This document shows positions 1 to 8,339 of a DNA stretch of 10,543 nt, in pieces (position 1 is the stretch's first letter; the number at the start of each line of letters is the position of its first letter). The stretch comes from Bacteroides sp. GTDB lineage: Bacteria; Bacteroidota; Bacteroidia; Bacteroidales; Muribaculaceae. The stretch is taken from positions 1-10,543 of the forward strand of contig JAAVDV010000048.1 in NCBI GenBank assembly GCA_014801595.1, written 5' to 3'. The notes below the pieces were generated by a model, which was given only the letters and a program-made list of their open reading frames with translations, made no database searches and was not told the origin of the DNA. The position numbers were made by a program, and so were the translations under genes.

Positions 1-1550
1 CACTTTTCTGCTGCTCCACCCTCCACGATAGCCTGATTGATGAAGCCCATATAATCGCTGATGACATCCTTAGTGCCGTCGCTGTGTGTGATAGTCAGGG
101 AAATCTTGATAGCGTTGGAGTATTTCACCTCGGGATTAGCCGCCTGAAGGAATACTACCTGACGCTCAAGCGATGTGCCGTCAAGTTTCACCATATACTT
201 GCATTCACGGTCGGAACCGAGATTCTCCTTCACCGCGCCGGTAGCGGCGATTCTTGTGGTGAAGAGACCCTGTGCGGCAGCCGCGTTATCGATATTTCCG
301 GATACCTCCCACCCGCTCTGGTCGGCAGGCATCGTGAGCCATTCCGACTTGGACGTGCCGATCTTGGTGATGGTCACCGTGGGTGCAGCCGTGCCTGCGC
401 TGCGGGCCATGATGTCAAACTTCCAGCTTGTGTCATCAGCCTTAATACGAATCGTATCAGGCACGGCGAGCACATTCTCACCATCGGAGATGATGTTGTG
501 GATTTCCTCCGTCTCATCCTTGAATTCCACCGACAGTCCGCCGGGATTTGCCTCGGCAAGGGCAGCCGTGGACTTACCCTCGGCATCCGCACCGTTGATC
601 ATGACCTTCACATGATGATTGGCCATAAGCTCGGGCATCTGGATAGCATAGTAACTTACGCCCGATTCCGTATATTCAGGATTGCTGTTGTCACCGCTCT
701 GATTGAAGTATCCCTTCACGAGGAGCATTATCTGCTGATTGTTGGCGGCGCCCTCAGCGGCCTTGAAGGGATAGGAGGCCATCATGAGCTGCTCGTTGGG
801 AGCGGCATAGGTGAATCTCACACCATCGTTCCATTCACGACCTGTAGCCTTTACCCAGCCCTCCGTATCGCTGACAGCAGAGTCATCCACGCTTGATGTG
901 GCATTGCCGCTCAAGTCGCCCGCCTTCACATATCGGCTGAGGCGAGCCTCGGTCATGGCGAAGGGGAGACCGGCCTTGTTGATCTCTACGGTGACACGTG
1001 TATAGATTCTCCGGAGATTGAACACCTGTGTGGCAGCCTGTGTCTCGTCGCTGACAGTGATATCGGCGTGATTGAGCATCACGTGTGCCTCATCCCCCGT
1101 GAGCTGTGCCTCACCGAAGGCGACACCGCTGAGGAAATCCTCCTTGCTTACGGAGAATCCGTTGGCGGAGAAATAATCCTTTATGGCAGTACTGGCATTG
1201 GCCACGAGATACCAGTCGCCGTCGGCCACGAGGTTTTTCTTCACCACGATATTGCCGGCGCCAGTGGCGCTTGCGGGTTGGAATTCTCCGGTTGCGAAAT
1301 AGACAGGCTCCTTGGCCAGGCTACCCTGCGCGTCAAACACCACCAGAGCAAGCTCCGAGATTGCGTCGCGCTCCGCGTCAGAGGCGCGGGTGCCGCTCAC
1401 GACATCGACCTTCGGGGCCGAAGTCGTGAACGCCAGAAGATATTCATCGCTTCCTACATTTGTGCCCTCCCACTTGAAGTCGTCATCGGCGCAAGCGCCG
1501 GCGAGCAACAGCAGTATCAGGCTGAGGAATATGTTGAGTTTCTTTGACAT
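1..1550 (-). CDS. Large fimbrial lipoprotein, tip-like, with BACON-like Ig domain (3' end outside window)
   Basis: The reading frame is open from the ATG at 1550 to the left edge, giving 516 residues with no stop. I infer an accessory or tip component of the pilus, exported as a lipoprotein. Residues 1-20 are a lipoprotein signal (hydrophobic run, then LAGAC; Cys20). TR55-A56 is a candidate maturation cleavage site. Residues about 60-320 look like a fimbrillin N-terminal beta domain (SELALVVFDAQG near 65-76, RRIYTRVTVEI near 180-190). Residues about 340-475 contain one or two Ig-like units, the second BACON-like (SEWLTM near 402, ending in RQVVFLQA). A new strand-rich segment is starting at the edge (IKISLTITHSDG). 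The layout recalls DUF4906-type fimbrial proteins, and the gene holds the position of mfa5 in P. gingivalis; no von Willebrand A domain is seen in the visible part. It starts 53 bases after the upstream stop, so co-transcription is likely. The exact family is uncertain. Confidence 0.75.
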   Translation of the reverse strand, partial: MSKKLNIFLSLILLLLAGACADDDFKWEGTNVGSDEYLLAFTTSAPKVDVVSGTRASDAERDAISELALVVFDAQGSLAKEPVYFATGEFQPASATGAGNIVVKKNLVADGDWYLVANASTAIKDYFSANGFSVSKEDFLSGVAFGEAQLTGDEAHVMLNHADITVSDETQAATQVFNLRRIYTRVTVEINKAGLPFAMTEARLSRYVKAGDLSGNATSSVDDSAVSDTEGWVKATGREWNDGVRFTYAAPNEQLMMASYPFKAAEGAANNQQIMLLVKGYFNQSGDNSNPEYTESGVSYYAIQMPELMANHHVKVMINGADAEGKSTAALAEANPGGLSVEFKDETEEIHNIISDGENVLAVPDTIRIKADDTSWKFDIMARSAGTAAPTVTITKIGTSKSEWLTMPADQSGWEVSGNIDNAAAAQGLFTTRIAATGAVKENLGSDRECKYMVKLDGTSLERQVVFLQAANPEVKYSNAIKISLTITHSDGTKDVISDYMGFINQAIVEGGAAEK

Positions 1551-1603
1551 GATGTTGTCTATGGTTATTGTTTGTTTGTTGATCGTTTGCTTCAGTCGCG
1601 CAA

Positions 1604-4093
1604 TCAGTCGTCATAGCTCTCGCGCGGGTCATCGGAGAATGAGCACTTGTCGCCTCCGCGCGCCTGGTCGAGCAGATACCATGCCTCGCGGTCGGAATAA
1701 TCCGGAAGCGGGATGCCGGGTACACCCGACGCCGGGTAACGTGCCCCCTCATAGTGTCCGTTGTTGAACATGATGAGTGCCGAGCCGGGTTTCGCAAGCC
1801 ACGGAAGCTCGATCTTCCACCATCCGTCCTCCTCCTTGGTCATGCCCATGCCGGGCCAGAGGTTGTTGAGCTTGTTCTGCTTGCAATCCGAACAGTCTGA
1901 CTGCGTGTAGTCGATGAGTGTCACGCGATTGTAATACGCGTCGCCGATTCCCTCGTTTTTACCGGGGTCACCCCAGCTTGAGCCGACGTGGTAACCTTTG
2001 ACGGGTGAGCCGCCGCCATCATTGAAATTGGTAGGCTCGAATGTCAGGTCATCGATTGTGCCGCCTTCCGACTTCCATCCCTTGAAAGCGCGGTTGCCGG
2101 TAAAGGAATATTCGATCCAGTTGATGTTGCTATCGCCTGATGATCCGAATACGGGATAACCGTCAGTCATATAGAGCGCCTGATAGACATAGATGTGAGT
2201 ATATCCCCATTCGACCCCGTTGATTGCCTTGAAGTGGATCGTATAGACGGTCGGGTTGGGCTCGATGGTAAGCTCGGCATTTCTTGCAGGGGCCGCGTCG
2301 TTGGCTACGGTGGCGTTGAAGGTAGCCTTTATCTGCTTCGCATAATAATTGGAGTTGGTGGGATCCTGCAGCGTCATGCGGATGAATCCGTCATTCGGAT
2401 ATACCTTGCCGGGGAGAAGATTGTCGGCCGCCATCAGGTCGAGTCCGGCGGCGAGTATCATCTTCCGTGTCACGGGCACGGAGTCGCTGCCGCATATTTC
2501 GAGATAGAGACCTGTGGCGTCAGTATAGTCCTTGCTGCGGTTGGTGTTGGTATAGGAGGCGAGTTTCATCGAGAGGCCCTCCGCGTTGGTGGCGTAGTCG
2601 AAATATACACGGTAGTATGCCTCATTGGCGATATTGCCGACCGATACCGACTGTGCCGTAGGGAGCAGACGCAGATAGGGACGCAGGTCGACTTTCTTTA
2701 CCTCCACGAATTTAGTGATGTTACCCGAGATTACCCAGAATCCCGTACCCTCCATTATCTGAGTGTTGATCGGGAGATCGGGGTTGATGGTGACAACGAG
2801 GAGATGGTCGCGCTTGTTCTCTCTCACCTCGAAGAGGGGAAGTTCCTCTGTCATACCCTCATATTTCACCGTCGGGATATCGAAAGTCAGCATCGGGGCA
2901 TCGCTCTCATAATAGATCTCCACGGGATTATCGCCATCCATCATCTCGATGGAGGTCTGCGAGAGGAAGAGGCGGCTCTGTCCGGCGAGCTGCACGGCCA
3001 TGTTCTGCACCGTCCATGGAGCCACGCGGTAGGAGTAAGTGACCTCTCCCCCATCCACCATCGCCACGACATCGTAGAAGTTGCCGCGCTCGATGTCGCC
3101 GGGGAGATTATCGGTATGAGTGGCGTTGTCGCAGCCGATGTTGATGCGGGCCTTCAGGTCGCCGGCGTTGAGGAGCAGATGGGTTGCATCTCCACCCTTC
3201 CCCTTGCATTCGGGGATATAGACCGTATTCTGATAGGCGAAACGTGTCCAGCTGTCGCCGGTAAGTTTCTCGCTGAATTTATCAAGCGGGTCATTACCCT
3301 CGGCGGGCATGGCTGTCCAGTAGTCGAGTTCCTGCTCAGCGTCGGGGGCGTCCCATCTGTAATGTGCGCCGGTGCCAGCGTCGGTGAATGTCTTCTTGCC
3401 CGCTCCCGTCGAGGGGTTGAAGATGCCTGTGGGGCTATACGCGTCGCATACGTCCATCGCGTCGATGGCGAAGGGCTTGGTCGAGCCGTAGGCGTTGTTG
3501 TAGAGCACCGTCATGCGCACCTTCGCGCAGAGATACTCCATCTGCACCACCACCTGCTTCTGCTGATGCTCCGCCACGGTGGCCGAGGTCTTGCGGGCCA
3601 TCGGCAGGCCATCGGAGGCCTGCGGGAGAGCGTCATAGGCGTAGGTCATGGCGGCCACGCGGCTTTCGAGGTCGGAGGCCGTGGCCCCCCCCTTAAGCTC
3701 ATTGAGCAATCCGGAGGATGCCATGTCGATATTGCCGAGCACATAGAGGGTATATTCGGCCGGCACGACATTCAGGCGGTAGCTGCGGTAGACATCGTTG
3801 ACCGCCGTTGCCTGATCCTGAGTGAATTCGGTATAGAAATGGCGGAGAGCAGTGCCCTCCTTGTAGAAACCGACTACGGCGAGGCGGGAGATCGTACCCT
3901 CCGAGGCGAGTCGGTCGCCGTGCGCGTTGTCCACGGCGCGTGTATTGGCATGAGCCATGTCGGGAGCCGGGATGAGCAGGTCGATGGCAGTCGAGCCGTC
4001 GGCGCCGGGAAGCGTCATGGGCTCGTCGGTGCTACATGCGCCGAGCGTGAGCAGACCTGCCGCCAGCAATGTATATAAGGCTTTATTTGTCAT
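1604..4093 (-). CDS. Fimbrillin-like lipoprotein with C-terminal CBM26-like starch-binding module (candidate tip adhesin)
   Basis: This 829-residue protein is probably a surface pilus component, inferred to be a glycan-binding tip adhesin. The lipoprotein signal ends in LTLGAC (Cys20), and TR52-A53 is a candidate maturation cut. Residues about 60-360 resemble a fimbrillin N-terminal region (ISRLAVVGFYKEG, YTLYVLGNID, DGLPMARKT, AKVRMTVLYNN, closing with YSYRVAPWTVQ). Two Ig-like segments follow (about 370-470 and 470-612). Residues 617-829 resemble family 26 carbohydrate-binding modules: YTIHFKAING, HIYVYQA at 633-639, LWPGMGMTKEEDGWWKIELP at 745-764, and LIMFNNGH at 773-780. Between the strand pairs lies a Gly/Asn-rich insertion of about 100 residues with a CxxC (C734/C737). 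The protein is longer than ordinary fimbrillins. Its ATG lies 8 bases past the upstream stop, which implies tight coupling. The pilus role is well supported by context; the sugar specificity is inference. Confidence 0.8.
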   Translation of the reverse strand: MTNKALYTLLAAGLLTLGACSTDEPMTLPGADGSTAIDLLIPAPDMAHANTRAVDNAHGDRLASEGTISRLAVVGFYKEGTALRHFYTEFTQDQATAVNDVYRSYRLNVVPAEYTLYVLGNIDMASSGLLNELKGGATASDLESRVAAMTYAYDALPQASDGLPMARKTSATVAEHQQKQVVVQMEYLCAKVRMTVLYNNAYGSTKPFAIDAMDVCDAYSPTGIFNPSTGAGKKTFTDAGTGAHYRWDAPDAEQELDYWTAMPAEGNDPLDKFSEKLTGDSWTRFAYQNTVYIPECKGKGGDATHLLLNAGDLKARINIGCDNATHTDNLPGDIERGNFYDVVAMVDGGEVTYSYRVAPWTVQNMAVQLAGQSRLFLSQTSIEMMDGDNPVEIYYESDAPMLTFDIPTVKYEGMTEELPLFEVRENKRDHLLVVTINPDLPINTQIMEGTGFWVISGNITKFVEVKKVDLRPYLRLLPTAQSVSVGNIANEAYYRVYFDYATNAEGLSMKLASYTNTNRSKDYTDATGLYLEICGSDSVPVTRKMILAAGLDLMAADNLLPGKVYPNDGFIRMTLQDPTNSNYYAKQIKATFNATVANDAAPARNAELTIEPNPTVYTIHFKAINGVEWGYTHIYVYQALYMTDGYPVFGSSGDSNINWIEYSFTGNRAFKGWKSEGGTIDDLTFEPTNFNDGGGSPVKGYHVGSSWGDPGKNEGIGDAYYNRVTLIDYTQSDCSDCKQNKLNNLWPGMGMTKEEDGWWKIELPWLAKPGSALIMFNNGHYEGARYPASGVPGIPLPDYSDREAWYLLDQARGGDKCSFSDDPRESYDD

Positions 4094-4101
4094 GACGTGT
4101 G

Positions 4102-5571
4102 TCAGTCTTTATTGAATTCTACTGTTGTTCCACCACGGTGGTAGCTCCACTTCGCCGGCGGGGCGATGCGGATGCTGATATCCTCCGAGGTATTCTCGAC
4201 GTTGTCGGTCTCCCCGCCGTTGGGATGCGGGAGCGCGCCGATGCTCTGCACCTCGATCTGATAGAGATAGTTGCGCACGATGGCATATTCCATCGGGAAT
4301 ACCTTTCCATCCTCCAGGTTCTTGCCCTGGCCGGCATCGTGGCGGATGCCGTGACGGTAGCTCACCTTGTAGCCGCCGACAGTCGCGTCATATGCGAGTT
4401 CATGCCAGTTGGCCTCTCCGGGATGCGGGATGGTGGTCAGCTGCGACTGTATCAGCCCGTCGTCGAAGTAATAGAGCTTCGGCGACGCGCTCTTCTTCGT
4501 GGCGGCCTCGGTGATGGCCTTTCTTACGGAGGCATCCATGCCGGTGCATTGGGCGTCGGCCACGAGACATCCGTCGAGCTGCATATATGTCAGGGCGTTG
4601 TAGCTCAGTCGGTCGCCGCTGACAGTCGGCACATATTCGGGCACGTAGGCGACCGCCCCGCTCTTCACGCTGAATGAGGCGGAATTGCCGAAGACCGACG
4701 TGGAGGGTGTCGCGAGATTAAACTGTGAGGCGGAGCCTTGCGGCATGAGATATACATCCGAACCGGCGTTGCGCACCATGGCGTGCGTCAGCTTCACCTT
4801 CACGTCGACCACATTGGCGGCATTTCCCTCGCCGGCATGGCCGATCGGATAAGTGTAGGCCTTGTTGACGGCATTCTCCACGAAGTCGAGGCGCGCGCAG
4901 AGGGGAGTGAGTATCAGCGTGCCGGGCTGTGTCATGTCGGGATCCTGCACCACGAGGTAGGGTTTCTCCGATGTGTAGCTTGTCTCCTTCTTGAGCGAAA
5001 CCTGTATCTTGCCGGCCTCATCGGTGAGTGTCGACATCGGGAGACCGTCGGAGCCCTCGAAATCACGGCTGCTCAATGCTTTGAGCGACCCTGCCACCAT
5101 TTTGCCGACCTCCTCGATCGTGCGGCCGTAGGCATAGGATAGATCCGTATATCCTCCCGGCAGGTTGGCGAATACGTAGAGGCGGTATTTGTGCTCCTTC
5201 TCATACATCGAGAGATTGCCCATGTTGATGGTGACCTTGTGGAGCTGCCCTGCGGAGGCTATCACCACGTCGCGTCCTTGAGCGATACCGCGCACGGTGT
5301 CATCATCGCTGTCGACGAGCAGGGCCACGAGGTCGTTGATCCTGCATTCATTGATGGTTTTGTCAGTCGCGCTTCCGGCGGATTCCTCCGCGCGGCTGCC
5401 GGAGGTCTGCCCTGCCGCTGCCGCGGCCGGTGCGATCTCGAAACTTACCCAGCAGTCACCGGCGGAGGTGCTCCCCGCCGACGGCTCCGCGCCGCTCTCG
5501 GAGGCGCAGCCCGTCAGGGCCAGCATTCCTGCCGCGCAGAGTGAAATGGGTATGATCTTAAGGTTACGCAT
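4102..5571 (-). CDS. Minor Mfa1-family fimbrillin lipoprotein
   Basis: A 489-residue pilin-like lipoprotein. The signal peptide ends in LALTGC (Cys22). An Ala/Gly/Ser-rich stretch (about 48-70) follows and contains SR60-A61, a candidate cleavage site. The N-terminal fimbrillin domain shows YRLYVFANLPGG (129-140), DGLPMST (176-181) and LCARLDFVENAV (224-235). The C-terminal domain carries the clearest Mfa1-family signature: YRHGIRHD followed by FPMEYAIVRNYLYQIEVQSI (425-444), then a spacer and a final strand ISIRIAPPAKW. Length is normal for the family. It sits after the anchor gene, as mfa3 and mfa4 do in P. gingivalis, so an accessory or subtip subunit is the best guess. A role as an alternative shaft subunit cannot be excluded. 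It is separated from the anchor gene by 98 bases, of which the part next to the ATG is A-rich on the coding strand, and from the next gene by only 8. Confidence 0.85.
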   Translation of the reverse strand: MRNLKIIPISLCAAGMLALTGCASESGAEPSAGSTSAGDCWVSFEIAPAAAAAGQTSGSRAEESAGSATDKTINECRINDLVALLVDSDDDTVRGIAQGRDVVIASAGQLHKVTINMGNLSMYEKEHKYRLYVFANLPGGYTDLSYAYGRTIEEVGKMVAGSLKALSSRDFEGSDGLPMSTLTDEAGKIQVSLKKETSYTSEKPYLVVQDPDMTQPGTLILTPLCARLDFVENAVNKAYTYPIGHAGEGNAANVVDVKVKLTHAMVRNAGSDVYLMPQGSASQFNLATPSTSVFGNSASFSVKSGAVAYVPEYVPTVSGDRLSYNALTYMQLDGCLVADAQCTGMDASVRKAITEAATKKSASPKLYYFDDGLIQSQLTTIPHPGEANWHELAYDATVGGYKVSYRHGIRHDAGQGKNLEDGKVFPMEYAIVRNYLYQIEVQSIGALPHPNGGETDNVENTSEDISIRIAPPAKWSYHRGGTTVEFNKD

Positions 5572-5669
5572 AGGTTTATGATGTTATGCTGCTTGTTTTA
5601 TTTTCTGTATTATTGTTGTTTCCCCCTCCTGCTCCCGGGGCCGTGCGTTCGTCGGCCTTATCCGGCCTT

Positions 5670-6641
5670 TTAGCAGTCAAATCCGCTGATCACGAGTTTC
5701 CAGTCGTTGATCTTGAGCGTGACTACCACCACACGTCCGTGGTCGGGCTGCACGGTGACGCTGACATTCCATGTGTCCTGACGGTCGAGATAGTCCTGAA
5801 GCGTTCCTGTGGTCATCTCATGTTTGTAGACCTCCTTCAGGTATTCGATCAGCGGCAGGTCAAGCGTCTTGTCGGGCCATGCCGTGCGGTCCACGTGCAG
5901 CGTGATATTGGAGTCGGCGGTAAGTCGACCCGTCGTGAACATGCTCCAGGCCATGGGGACATCGCCCTCCCCCGTCTCGGTTGTGCCGGTGCCCGTCGTG
6001 TGAGCGCGGTAGACCACATCCTCACCCTGAGCCACCACGTTGTTGGCATGGTCGGTGACGGCGTTGTCGGCCGTTATGGTGCAGATGAAGTCATTCGCGG
6101 TGATGGCGCTCCCATCCTCATACATCAGTTCCACCCGGAAACGGTTGGTGTTCTTGGTGAGGTCAAGCACCGTGCTGACCTCTCCGGTATCGAGTCCGGC
6201 CACCGTGAAGTCGCCCGTCGAGTGGAAGTGGTCGTGGAGATCCTTTGAGCTTTCGCCGGCGCGTGTGCCGTTGAGATATGTCAGGAGGGAGGAATACTTG
6301 TGGCCCTCCGCGAGGGGATCGGCGAAGAGGAAGTCGGCCTCATCGCATCCCATGCCGCCGTAGGCCACGGCATGATAGTTGCCGGCCGGCAGACTCACGC
6401 TGATGCCACCCGCGGCTGCATCATAGTCATATTGCCCCATGTAGGTGCCTGAGCCGTCATAGAGCAGCACCTTGGCGCAGTGCACCTGTTCGTTGAATTT
6501 GTCGGTGCCCTCGACATTCTTAGTGTAGCTGAGGCGGATGTTCGCCTTCTGTCGGCAGGGCTCAAGTTCGTCATGGAACATCGAGCAGCTGCTGAGCATC
6601 ACTACCGTGATAGCTGGAAGTATAAGGTTCTTAAGTTTCAT
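5670..6641 (-). CDS. Mfa2/FimB-like fimbrial anchor lipoprotein
   Basis: A 323-residue protein of the FimB/Mfa2 family, whose P. gingivalis members anchor the pilus to the outer membrane and limit its length. The lipoprotein signal ends in MLSSC (Cys19) and is followed by FHDELEPC (22-29), the hallmark start of this family. Other typical features are KVLLYDGSGTYMG (57-69), LPAGNYHAVAYGG (84-96), LTKNTNRFRVELMYEDG (161-177) and the closing LQDYLDRQDTWNVSVTV and INDWKLVI. Unlike the four pilin-like products of this cluster, it has no Arg-Ala site near the lipobox; a TRA at 126-128 lies inside the first domain. This fits a permanently lipidated anchor. It lies directly after the major pilin gene, the conserved order. 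A 6-bp inverted repeat (AAACAA TG TTGTTT, 6657-6670) lies in its leader; its meaning is unknown. Confidence 0.87.
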   Translation of the reverse strand: MKLKNLILPAITVVMLSSCSMFHDELEPCRQKANIRLSYTKNVEGTDKFNEQVHCAKVLLYDGSGTYMGQYDYDAAAGGISVSLPAGNYHAVAYGGMGCDEADFLFADPLAEGHKYSSLLTYLNGTRAGESSKDLHDHFHSTGDFTVAGLDTGEVSTVLDLTKNTNRFRVELMYEDGSAITANDFICTITADNAVTDHANNVVAQGEDVVYRAHTTGTGTTETGEGDVPMAWSMFTTGRLTADSNITLHVDRTAWPDKTLDLPLIEYLKEVYKHEMTTGTLQDYLDRQDTWNVSVTVQPDHGRVVVVTLKINDWKLVISGFDC

Positions 6642-6684
6642 CGCAGGTTAGAACGTAAACAATGTTGTTTGTTTGAGTCTTTGT

Positions 6685-6723
6685 CGGCGCTGTCATTGGC
6701 GCCGCGTGAATCGTCGGGATTCA
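6685..6723 (-). promoter_or_regulatory. Two further small stem-loops in the same spacer
   Basis: Downstream of the 12-bp hairpin on the transcript lie TGAATC/GATTCA (6707-6712 and 6718-6723, loop 5) and CGGCGC/GCGCCG (6685-6690 and 6699-6704, loop 8). With the larger hairpin they make three consecutive stem-loops before the anchor gene. Each is short alone, so the functional claim is weak. Confidence 0.35.
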
Positions 6724-6726
6724 GGT

Positions 6727-6756
6727 TCCATAGGGAGGTATCACCCTCCCTATGGA
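6727..6756 (-). promoter_or_regulatory. 12-bp perfect stem-loop between major pilin and anchor genes
   Basis: TCCATAGGGAGG (6727-6738) pairs exactly with CCTCCCTATGGA (6745-6756) around a 6-nt loop. It lies 35 bases past the stop codon of the major fimbrillin. On the transcript no U-tract follows, so it is not a classic intrinsic terminator. A partial terminator, or a 3'-end stabiliser that lets the pilin message outnumber the downstream genes, is inferred. Confidence 0.6.
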
Positions 6757-6791
6757 TATATGTCGGGGCTTATGCCCGGAGAGTCATCGGA

Positions 6792-8339
6792 TCAGAGATC
6801 CCACTTGTTGCCGACGTTGAGCGTCCAGGGCTTCACTGTCACAGAGAACTGGAGAGCCGCGTCGTCGAGCTCGGCTGCCGTCGGGCCGTCGCCGGGACGT
6901 CCGCCGCCGCTGTTGCCGAGATACTTGAAGGAGTTTACTGTCAGCGCGTAGCTTGTGTTGCGGCTTACGCCATATTTCCAGTAGTTGCTGCTTGCATCCT
7001 TGTCGTTGAGGATGAGGTGTGCGTAGTAGGTGTAGTAGTGACCGTCGGTAGTGGTGTAGATGTCGAGATCGCCGAGGTTCTGCTTGAACCATGCGATGTC
7101 ATCTGCCTCTGTGGCGGCGTTGTCACCCTCCTTGTTGTAGTCGGTCGGGAGAGCCATGTCGAGCAGACGGTTGTAGTTGTTCTCGATCTTCTCGATCATG
7201 CTCTTCTCAGCCTGGCTGAACTTGATAGTTGCTGTCTCCGTATAGTTGATCTTGAACTTCAGGCCTGCCTCGCGGAGCATCTTGAAGTCCTCGAAACCAC
7301 CGATGAAGATACCGTTGATGGCATACACCTCTTTCTTGGCTGCCATAGATGCGGAGGGATTGCCTGTGCCGGCGAAGTTCGTGCACTTGAACTCGGCCTT
7401 CACCGCTGCGAAGGGGACAGTCTTGTAGGCTGCCTTGGCCGCGAACTGCGTGAAGCTGGTCGGAACGGTGTTCGGACGCTCGTAGGTGTATGCGTTGTCC
7501 TTCGTGAGGTTGTAGTTATACTGGCGATAAAGACGGTTGTCGTCGGAAGTCACATCCTGAGTCACACGATAGGGAAGCTCGGCGGTGGGCTCGAAGTGGC
7601 AATGGTTGGTGGATGTCAGCGTAGCCGGCATCTTACCGTCGGCGGAGAACTGCGGGATACGGTAAGTGGTGGTGGCGAACGTAACGACGTCGAAACCTGT
7701 CACACTCATAGTCAGGCCGCTCTCGTGGAGAGCCTTCGTATCCTTATTCTCGTTGCTGTATTCGAAACGGGTGGCGAGACGCGCGAGCTCGATGGGTTCG
7801 GCGATAACCCAGGGATCTTCAGCTGTACCCTTCGAATCGCCCGGATCCTTGAATGTAGTCAGCACCTCTGCGGCGTTGCTCATCACGAAGCCGACATTAT
7901 CGGAAGTCTTCCAGGTCGGGTTGCTGGTCACGCCATGGAGAAGATCCTCGGAGTTGTCGAGCGAACCCGTACCGTTGGCATACACCATTATCTTCATCTG
8001 AGTGCCGTCGTTGACACGACCGAGCATCTCGTTATAAGTCACGCTGGTCACGCCGAAGGTAGCCATACCGTTGGCATCGATCTTCTCAGCCTCCACAGTC
8101 TTTTCGAAATAAAGATTCTCATCCTGGTCGAGGATAAAGATCTGAAGACGCTGAATATCCGACTCACCGGCAAGTTCCGCACCATCGGCACGAGTCTGAT
8201 TACCGATGACATTGATGGCGAAATACATTTCGTCACCGCTCGCCGCGTTCTGCTGGCCACCGTTGGCCGGCTCCTCGCTTGAGCAAGCCGTCATCAGTGC
8301 GGCCGCACCTGCGAGCATCACATACTTTGAGAATTTCAT
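6792..8339 (-). CDS. Major fimbrillin, Mfa1-like pilus shaft subunit
   Basis: A 515-residue pilin precursor that probably polymerises into the pilus shaft at the outer membrane. The lipoprotein signal ends in ALMTAC (Cys19). TR50-A51 matches the position where P. gingivalis Mfa1 is cut (after Arg49), so the mature pilin would be about 465 residues. The N-terminal domain starts with MYFAINVIG and IQRLQIFILDQDENLYFEK (62-80), then MKIMVYANGTG (115-125). The C-terminal domain contains YTYYAHLILND (436-446), YWKYGVSRNTSYALTVNSF (453-471), a Gly/Pro linker, and the last strand LQFSVTVKPWTLNVGN. Major-subunit status is inferred from its place first among the pilin genes, directly before the Mfa2-like anchor gene, from its own long repeat-rich upstream region, and from hairpins downstream. 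The leader is A/T-rich with no Shine-Dalgarno. Function class is firm; major versus minor is less so. Confidence 0.87.
   Translation of the reverse strand: MKFSKYVMLAGAAALMTACSSEEPANGGQQNAASGDEMYFAINVIGNQTRADGAELAGESDIQRLQIFILDQDENLYFEKTVEAEKIDANGMATFGVTSVTYNEMLGRVNDGTQMKIMVYANGTGSLDNSEDLLHGVTSNPTWKTSDNVGFVMSNAAEVLTTFKDPGDSKGTAEDPWVIAEPIELARLATRFEYSNENKDTKALHESGLTMSVTGFDVVTFATTTYRIPQFSADGKMPATLTSTNHCHFEPTAELPYRVTQDVTSDDNRLYRQYNYNLTKDNAYTYERPNTVPTSFTQFAAKAAYKTVPFAAVKAEFKCTNFAGTGNPSASMAAKKEVYAINGIFIGGFEDFKMLREAGLKFKINYTETATIKFSQAEKSMIEKIENNYNRLLDMALPTDYNKEGDNAATEADDIAWFKQNLGDLDIYTTTDGHYYTYYAHLILNDKDASSNYWKYGVSRNTSYALTVNSFKYLGNSGGGRPGDGPTAAELDDAALQFSVTVKPWTLNVGNKWDL

Noticed and set aside
84..896. 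Plus-strand open frame of 270 codons
   Set aside because: It is antisense to the left-edge fimbrial lipoprotein, whose minus-strand frame stays open for 516 codons with a proper lipobox.
2195..4078. Long plus-strand open frame of 627 codons
   Set aside because: It lies exactly opposite the 829-residue fimbrial gene, has a composition rich in His, Val, Gly and Ile with no signal peptide or domain, and looks like an antisense shadow of GC-rich codons.
5572..5669. Terminator after the anchor gene (GGCC-GGATAA-GGCC)
   Set aside because: The stem is only four bases with no U-tract, too weak to call.
6480..8282. Plus-strand open frame of 600 codons
   Set aside because: It is antisense to the major pilin and anchor genes, which have clear family signatures; the frame itself shows no recognisable motif and spans their intergenic hairpins.
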